From BOG-1112 sp964635325 (GTDB lineage: Bacteria; Bdellovibrionota_B; Oligoflexia; Oligoflexales; Bog-1112): 18,582 bases of DNA. Made by a program: the position numbers and the translations under genes. Shown piece after piece: positions 13,696 to 18,582 of this stretch; position 1 is the first letter of the stretch; each line of letters starts with the position of its first letter. Below the pieces are notes generated by a model, which worked only from the letters and a program-made list of their open reading frames with translations, was not told where the DNA came from and ran no database searches. The stretch is from the NCBI GenBank assembly GCA_964635325.1, contig CAZWOL010000054.1:1-18582 (forward strand). The letters run 5' to 3'.

Positions 13696-14922
13696 ATGGA
13701 TTTAGACTTCGAAAAAATGTTCGGATTTCCGAAGGATATCGACAAGAATTTACCTGTTCTTGTCGTCGATTTTCAACAGGACCTACGTCTAATTATTGCT
13801 CATCAACTCTCTCTACTGAAATTTCGTAGAATTTTGCATGCGCATGATGCAATTCGTGCTGTAAAGTATTTGCGTGCTGAGAAAGATATTTCCATCATTA
13901 TTTGCGCACTCGAACTTCCTGATGCTGATGGACTAGAGTTTTTGGATGAAATAAGCGACGATCTAACGCTCAATCGTCCTCCATTTTGTCTAACAATGTT
14001 TGATGCGAATCGTGAAAAGATCATGCTAGCAGTGGAAAAGGGGGCTGATGAGATTCTTGTTAAGCCTTTCCAACTTTCAGATGTTATGGTGAAGGTTCAT
14101 CGAGCTTTCTTCTCCTTTCACAACCCAAGGAACGCTGAGAAGGCCTATCAAACAGCTAAAGACTATTTGCGTGTAGATAAATTGGATAAAGCAGAAGAAC
14201 TGTACCAGGCTCTCGCAAAGATGGCCCCACGAGCGGCCCGTCCTCTGGTCGGTCTTGCCCACATTGCACGAAGACGTGGCGAACACGATAAGGCTTTGGA
14301 ATTTCTTGCGCAGGCAGAGAAAAAAAACGCTCACTATGTGCAGCTCTATGAGGTTCGTGCAGATATATATCTTGAACTTAATGCTATCGAAAAGTCTCTC
14401 GAAGAATATCGACATGCGATTGCAATTTCTCCTCTCAATCCGATCCGCTACCTTAAGGCCGCATCGGTTTTTGAAAAAGAAAAACGTTTTCCAGAAATGA
14501 TTCAGATTTTAGAGTTAGCTTTGGAAAAGGAAATCGAAACTCCCGATCTCTGGCACTTTTTAGGCCTGGGCTACTACAATTTACAGGACTATACAAAGTC
14601 GATTCAGTTTACTAGAAAGGCTCTTGCAAATGATCCTGAAAATATCGAATACCTGAATCAACTAGCGCTTGCACACAAAGCTGTTAACGAATTTAAAGAA
14701 GCAACACAACTTTATAACCAAGTGATCAAACTCGACACCGGAAACATTCAGGCGCAATATAATAAAGCAATACTGATGATCCAACAGGGTAAAAGAGACG
14801 AAGCAAAAAAACTTTTGATTCGATTGATAAAAAAATATCCCGACTTCTCGCGTGCTCGTGACAAGCTCAAAGAGCTGGGTGGGACAGTTCCCATCGATTC
14901 AGACGACACAGATACAAAATGA
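13696..14922 (+). CDS. pseudo-receiver domain protein with TPR repeats
   Basis: The 408-residue cytoplasmic product has an N-terminal CheY-like receiver (about 19-135) followed by about seven tetratricopeptide repeats (about 148-395) and a short acidic tail. The receiver keeps Asp25, Thr100 and Lys123 (LVKPF), but the phospho-acceptor position is Ala71 in ALELPDADG where active receivers have Asp, and only one acidic residue of the usual pair is seen. It probably does not accept phosphate in the normal way and may work as a constitutive or ligand-controlled scaffold. TPRs bind partner proteins. Fusions of a receiver to TPRs without a DNA-binding or enzymatic output are known in bacteria, but the partner is unknown here. 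The gene stands alone. A strong hairpin covers its ribosome-binding site. Confidence 0.88.
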   Translation: MDLDFEKMFGFPKDIDKNLPVLVVDFQQDLRLIIAHQLSLLKFRRILHAHDAIRAVKYLRAEKDISIIICALELPDADGLEFLDEISDDLTLNRPPFCLTMFDANREKIMLAVEKGADEILVKPFQLSDVMVKVHRAFFSFHNPRNAEKAYQTAKDYLRVDKLDKAEELYQALAKMAPRAARPLVGLAHIARRRGEHDKALEFLAQAEKKNAHYVQLYEVRADIYLELNAIEKSLEEYRHAIAISPLNPIRYLKAASVFEKEKRFPEMIQILELALEKEIETPDLWHFLGLGYYNLQDYTKSIQFTRKALANDPENIEYLNQLALAHKAVNEFKEATQLYNQVIKLDTGNIQAQYNKAILMIQQGKRDEAKKLLIRLIKKYPDFSRARDKLKELGGTVPIDSDDTDTK

Positions 14923-14927
14923 AAGGC

Positions 14928-14963
14928 TCATCCCGAACGTAGTGGACCCTTCGATTGGGATGA
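14928..14963 (-). terminator. possible terminator between convergent genes
   Basis: TCATCCC (14928-14934) and GGGATGA (14957-14963) are 7-bp arms around 22 nt. On the minus strand the stem is followed by a modestly T-rich GCCTTTCATTTTG, so it could end the HAD transcript. It is weak in the plus direction. Confidence 0.3.
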
Positions 14964-14975
14964 CCCTTCGATTGG
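14945..14975. repeat. 14-bp direct repeat, two copies, 17-bp period
   Basis: GACCCTTCGATTGG occurs at 14945-14958 and again at 14962-14975, directly beyond the HAD stop codon. It is a local duplication overlapping the possible terminator. Confidence 0.85.
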
Positions 14976-15761
14976 TTAGCAAATATTAAAGTAATACAAC
15001 GAAGGGTGTGTGTAATTGCTTGGAGCTCCTTCGTTGACAAGAAGCCCAACTCCTCCCTCTTCGCAAGTTCGACGAATCATTCCTCCATCCCAGTGCCACT
15101 TGTTGCCAAGCGCAAAGAGGGGGTATAGAGAGCGACTTGTGCATAGTTCGACAACGCGTTGTTCTTTGCCTGCTGCATCATGGAGAATTGTATCCACCAA
15201 TTCTCCATTTTGCATACGCCCATTCAAACCGAAAAGATTTTCCTTTGCAATAGGGAGGAAGTGACCAAGCTCCTGAATAAAATAGTGTGGACTTGCGGAT
15301 ATGACATAGGGAGTGATTTCTTCTGTCTTACAAAACATCAGAAGATCATGCGCAAATGAAAAAAGATATTTCTCAACCATCTCACCAAGATGTCGAATGA
15401 CGACCTCTCGTAAGCGACGATCTTCGTCGTGTGCTAAGTTTGCAACGAGTTGACCAGCCCACAGGTATGCGGCTTTCATGTCGCTAAAATCATTTTCATA
15501 CTTGTGCCAAAAGCGTTGCAAACCCTCTTGGCCTTCAAAGCCAGGAATTGTACCTCCAAGTATGGCAAGATCGATGAGGCCTGAGTAGGTGCGAGCGCCT
15601 TTCTTTTGCCCCTCTGTAATGTCTCCGTCGATTAGTGAGCCATCGAAGTCCAAAAAGGCTGCAGCTTTGAGGTCTGGAAATTTGCGTTGCGCAAATTGTT
15701 TTTTTTCACGCAAAGCATCTTTTAGAAATGTAGGTAGTTTGCCATGTATGCTTTTACTCAT
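14976..15761 (-). CDS. HAD-superfamily hydrolase (phosphoserine phosphatase-like, subfamily IB type)
   Basis: The 261-residue product carries HAD motif I as FLDFDGSLIDGD (Asp38 nucleophile, Asp40 acid/base), motif II as VISASP (Ser155), a plausible motif III Lys199 in AGKEQRV, and motif IV as ALGNKWHWDGGM. Motif IV normally reads GDSxxD; here Asn220 replaces the first Asp and Asp225 is retained. A large helical cap lies between motifs I and II (about 60-140), as in the SerB/HAD-IB group. It would remove phosphate from a small metabolite; the substrate cannot be read from the sequence. AGGAG nine bases before the ATG sits right after the SRPBCC stop, so the two form an operon with 15 bp between them. 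The altered motif IV makes weak magnesium binding possible. Confidence 0.82.
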   Translation of the reverse strand: MSKSIHGKLPTFLKDALREKKQFAQRKFPDLKAAAFLDFDGSLIDGDITEGQKKGARTYSGLIDLAILGGTIPGFEGQEGLQRFWHKYENDFSDMKAAYLWAGQLVANLAHDEDRRLREVVIRHLGEMVEKYLFSFAHDLLMFCKTEEITPYVISASPHYFIQELGHFLPIAKENLFGLNGRMQNGELVDTILHDAAGKEQRVVELCTSRSLYPLFALGNKWHWDGGMIRRTCEEGGVGLLVNEGAPSNYTHPSLYYFNIC

Positions 15762-15776
15762 AGATAATAGCTCCTA

Positions 15777-16310
15777 CTAGCGAGAGGCTTCGGCACGCAG
15801 ATACTCTTTCAAACCCTTGCCTAAGCTTGTTAAGTTGGGAGCAAGCATTTTTTCGATCATCTGTTCGAGCATTGGGTGTATTTGCTTAGCAATGAATTTA
15901 GGTATGCCCGGAATTTTTTCGGGGTATATATTGACTTCACAGATAAGAGTTAAGCGAACCTTACCATCTACTGGACAAAAAATGTTGGTACCTCGAGCCT
16001 TGTAGATGTCCCCTGCAAAAAATGGTTCGATCTCGTAGTCAACTTGACGCAAGGTGTCGTTCCAATAGGCTACATCTTTCCAAGAAAAAAGATTTTCGTT
16101 GATGAATTTTTTGGCCAGTGTCGGAATGTTTGGTTCTGCAAACCACTGGTTTACAATATAGTCGCGGCCGTCAGCTTTTTTTTCGCGTTCCAAAACCTTG
16201 ATCTCGCGAATACTTGGAAGGAACTGGGCGATCTTTGGCATCTCATCTTTGACGAGACTGTAAACTTTGTCGAGTGGAGCATGAATTAGATCTGTATGTT
16301 CAAGTTTCAT
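15777..16310 (-). CDS. SRPBCC (START-like) ligand-binding protein
   Basis: The product is 177 residues from the ATG at 16310, where AAGGA lies ten bases upstream. The open frame extends further upstream to 16550, but that part is basic, low in order and overlaps the likely promoter. The sequence has the helix-grip layout: an opening strand MKLEHTDLIHAPLDKVYSLV typical of polyketide-cyclase/START-like folds, then alternating strands and a long C-terminal helix (about 145-175). Such proteins bind a hydrophobic small molecule or act in lipid or ubiquinone trafficking. No catalytic residues are evident. Co-transcription with the HAD hydrolase suggests a shared, probably lipid-related, task, but this is inference. 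Confidence 0.7.
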   Translation of the reverse strand: MKLEHTDLIHAPLDKVYSLVKDEMPKIAQFLPSIREIKVLEREKKADGRDYIVNQWFAEPNIPTLAKKFINENLFSWKDVAYWNDTLRQVDYEIEPFFAGDIYKARGTNIFCPVDGKVRLTLICEVNIYPEKIPGIPKFIAKQIHPMLEQMIEKMLAPNLTSLGKGLKEYLRAEASR

Positions 16311-16371
16311 GGTGGGTAAATCCTTCTCATAAATCAAATCAAATCCCTTTGCAGGGACACGGTCCGAAAAA

Positions 16372-16377
16372 ATTATA
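16372..16377 (-). promoter_or_regulatory. -10 element for the SRPBCC-HAD operon
   Basis: On the minus strand a perfect TATAAT lies 62 bp upstream of the SRPBCC start; the -35 is poor. The same AT block could serve the plus strand (TTGCAG 16349-16354, 18 bp, TTATAT 16373-16378) for acs. The 283-bp gap 16311-16593 holds no other recognised element. Confidence 0.35.
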
Positions 16378-16593
16378 TAGCCGAACCTACTTCTCGCATG
16401 TTTACTAAGCATGGTCAATGTTGTGAAGTATGGGCGGCTCAAAAATCTCTTCTTTTTGCATGCAGACAGAAGGATCGCGAAAGTGTAATCACGTAGAACA
16501 GGTATCTTGCCAAATCTAGGAATGCCAAACCTGAGGTCGAAAAATACCAACGTACGATGAAGTGTTTGTGGTGCTATACAGAAGGGATGAACG

Positions 16594-18546
16594 ATGAGTA
16601 CGACGATTACGCAGCTTCTCCGAGAGACGCGATCTTTTGCGCCAACGCCTACCTTTAAGGCAAATGCAAGTCTGCATGAATACGGTGACTACGAATCTCT
16701 TTGGGAACGAGCAAAGAACGAGCCCGAACTGTTCTGGCACGAACAAGCTCAGAATTTTCTAGAGTGGCAGCAGCCTTGGGACCATGTGTTGGAAGAAACG
16801 AAGCCACATCATTACCGTTGGTTTGCAGGTGGACGTTTGAATGCTACATGGAACTGCTTGGATCGTCACCTTGAAAAACGTGCAGATAAAGTTGCAGTTC
16901 ATTGGGAGGGTGAGCCTGGTGATCGCAAATCTCTGACGTACAAAGAGTTGCATACGGAAGTCTGTCGATTTGCGAATGTGCTCAAAAAACTAAAAGTACA
17001 GACGGGAGATATTGTCACACTCTACTTACCACTCATTCCTGAGCTGGTGATTGCAATCCTAGCCTGTGCGCGTATAGGAGCAACGCACAACGTCGTCTTT
17101 GCAGGGTTTAGCGCACAAGCCTTGCGTGATCGCATTAACGATTGTTCTTCGAAGGTTGTTTTGACGGCAGATGGAGGCTATCGTAAGGGGAAAGCTATCC
17201 CACTAAAAGATATTGTTGACGAGGCATTGGAGTCAGCACCATCGGTACAAGATGTGGTCGTCCTTATGCGAACAGGAATGCCCATAACCATGCATAGAGG
17301 ACGAGATCTGTGGTGGCACCAGCAAGTCAACAAAGCAAGTGCGAAACACAAAGCTGAGGCATTCGCATCCGAACACCCTCTCTTTCTACTCTACACATCT
17401 GGTAGCACAGGCAAACCCAAAGGAATTATGCATAGTACTGGAGGTTATCTGCTCGGTGCAACACTGTCGACCAAGTACATGTTCGATCTCAAGGATGATG
17501 ACCTTTTGTGGTGCACGGCAGATGCGGGTTGGATCACAGGGCATACTTACAGTATCTATGGTCCGCTATCAAACGGAGCGAGTATCTTTTTGTATGAAGG
17601 TGCTCCCAATCAACCGCATTGGGGTCGCTTCTGGCAGATGATTGAAAAATACAAAATCAGCATTCTGTATACAGCCCCAACCGCAATTCGTGCATTCATG
17701 AAAGAAGGTCCAAAGTGGCCAGAGCAATATAATCTCAGTTCGTTACGTCTATTGGGGAGTGTTGGAGAACCGATCAACCCCGAAGCATGGATGTGGTATC
17801 ACACGATCATCGGTAAAGAACGCTGCCCCATCATTGATACATGGTGGCAGACTGAAACGGGATCTGTGATGATCACGGCTCTACCGGGATGCATGTCAAC
17901 AAAGCCAGGTTCTGCTGCAAAACCCTTCTTTGGTGTTGTTCCCGAAATTGTCGATGAAAAGGGTTCTCCTGTGCCTCGTAATCAGGGAGGCTACTTGATC
18001 ATTAGGCAACCGTGGCCCAGCATGATGCTTGGTATTTATGGGGATCCACAACGTCACGTCGACCTATACTGGTCTAAGATTCCCAAAGTATATTTTACAG
18101 GGGATGGAGCACGTCAAGACGAGGACGGGTATTTTTGGATTATGGGTCGCGTCGATGATGTTATCAATGTCTCCGGTCATCGTTTGTCGACTATGGAAAT
18201 AGAGTCTGCACTTGTCAGTCATGCTGCCGTTGCTGAGGCTGCGGTTGTTGGAAAAAAAGATGAATTGCGTGGTGAAGCCATCGTTTGCTTTGTAACGCTG
18301 AAAAGTGGTGCCAAAGTCGATAATGAACAACTCAAACATTATGTTGCGCAACAGATTGGCGCTCTCGCTCGTCCCCAAGATATTCAACAAGTTGCAGCGC
18401 TTCCTAAGACGCGTTCTGGAAAAATCATGCGTCGACTTCTGCGGGCCATTGCAGAAGGAGAAAAGGTGCAAGGTGATCTGAGTACTCTCGAAGATATTTC
18501 GACGCTCGAACGCCTTTATCCGGAGACCTATAGCATCGCTTATTAA
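16594..18546 (+). CDS. acs: acetyl-CoA synthetase (AMP-forming)
   Basis: This enzyme activates acetate with ATP and CoA to acetyl-CoA in the cytoplasm. The 650-residue length equals the family norm. Visible motifs: the P-loop-like YTSGSTGKPKG (267-277), DTWWQTETG with W417/W418 (the Trp that restricts the pocket to acetate-sized acids), GRVDDVINVSGHR near 525, and PKTRSGKIMRR with Lys610, the catalytic lysine that is reversibly acetylated in known homologues. AAGGG seven bases before the ATG fixes the start. It is transcribed away from the SRPBCC-HAD pair. With isocitrate lyase in the same window it supports growth on acetate. Propionyl-CoA synthetase is the main alternative but the overall sequence reads as Acs. 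Confidence 0.96.
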   Translation: MSTTITQLLRETRSFAPTPTFKANASLHEYGDYESLWERAKNEPELFWHEQAQNFLEWQQPWDHVLEETKPHHYRWFAGGRLNATWNCLDRHLEKRADKVAVHWEGEPGDRKSLTYKELHTEVCRFANVLKKLKVQTGDIVTLYLPLIPELVIAILACARIGATHNVVFAGFSAQALRDRINDCSSKVVLTADGGYRKGKAIPLKDIVDEALESAPSVQDVVVLMRTGMPITMHRGRDLWWHQQVNKASAKHKAEAFASEHPLFLLYTSGSTGKPKGIMHSTGGYLLGATLSTKYMFDLKDDDLLWCTADAGWITGHTYSIYGPLSNGASIFLYEGAPNQPHWGRFWQMIEKYKISILYTAPTAIRAFMKEGPKWPEQYNLSSLRLLGSVGEPINPEAWMWYHTIIGKERCPIIDTWWQTETGSVMITALPGCMSTKPGSAAKPFFGVVPEIVDEKGSPVPRNQGGYLIIRQPWPSMMLGIYGDPQRHVDLYWSKIPKVYFTGDGARQDEDGYFWIMGRVDDVINVSGHRLSTMEIESALVSHAAVAEAAVVGKKDELRGEAIVCFVTLKSGAKVDNEQLKHYVAQQIGALARPQDIQQVAALPKTRSGKIMRRLLRAIAEGEKVQGDLSTLEDISTLERLYPETYSIAY

Positions 18547-18582
18547 GATTTACTCATAATTTAATGAATATATTGGCGTTTT

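Noticed and set aside
16311..16550. N-terminal extension of the SRPBCC protein
   Set aside because: The extra 80 residues are basic and unlike the family, cover the likely promoter, and the ATG at 16310 has its own AAGGA and begins the canonical first strand.

Overview
The window is a stretch of a Gram-negative bacterial chromosome of moderate GC. It carries several signal-peptide or lipoprotein-type proteins, an acetate/glyoxylate pair (isocitrate lyase and acetyl-CoA synthetase) and a receiver-TPR protein. This mix would suit a predatory or host-associated bacterium of the former delta-proteobacterial or Oligoflexia grade. That placement is only an impression: no rRNA or other phylogenetic marker is present. 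No tRNA, rRNA, insertion sequence or CRISPR array was seen.

Layout. Positions 1-3240 hold three exported proteins of unknown or loosely known role: a Ser/Asp-repeat protein with an internal domain duplication, a probable lipoprotein, and a PAP2-like protein with altered phosphate-binding arginines. Positions 3408-4724 encode isocitrate lyase, with a 17-bp palindrome before it and a strong hairpin after it. Positions 4914-7247 encode a large probable lipoprotein. Its middle has the R / STT / ExE signature of cholera-toxin-like ADP-ribosyltransferases, and its C-terminal part resembles the phosphodiesterase domain of Legionella SidE-family effectors. It starts at a TTG codon.

The centrepiece is a compact minus-strand cluster at 7251-11066. 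In transcription order it encodes a fused ABC exporter, a 47-residue peptide, an MNIO (DUF692) metalloenzyme and an MNIO partner protein joined to it by an ATGA overlap. The peptide has seven cysteines at exact four-residue spacing (RRCG repeats). It is too short for most gene callers, and its codons are a 12-bp tandem repeat. Together these look like a complete ribosomally made, post-translationally modified peptide (RiPP) pathway: precursor, modifying enzyme, recognition partner and exporter. A 9-bp-stem hairpin sits just after the precursor gene and may set the ratio of precursor to enzyme mRNA.

Positions 11415-13566 form a sugar uptake operon: a FucP/GluP-type symporter overlapping a ROK sugar kinase. 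Positions 13696-14922 encode a degenerate receiver fused to TPRs, whose ribosome-binding site is buried in a 13-bp hairpin. Positions 14976-16310 (minus) hold a HAD hydrolase and an SRPBCC protein, divergent from acetyl-CoA synthetase at 16594-18546. Acetyl-CoA synthetase and isocitrate lyase together indicate growth on acetate or fatty-acid-derived acetyl-CoA; malate synthase is not in the window.
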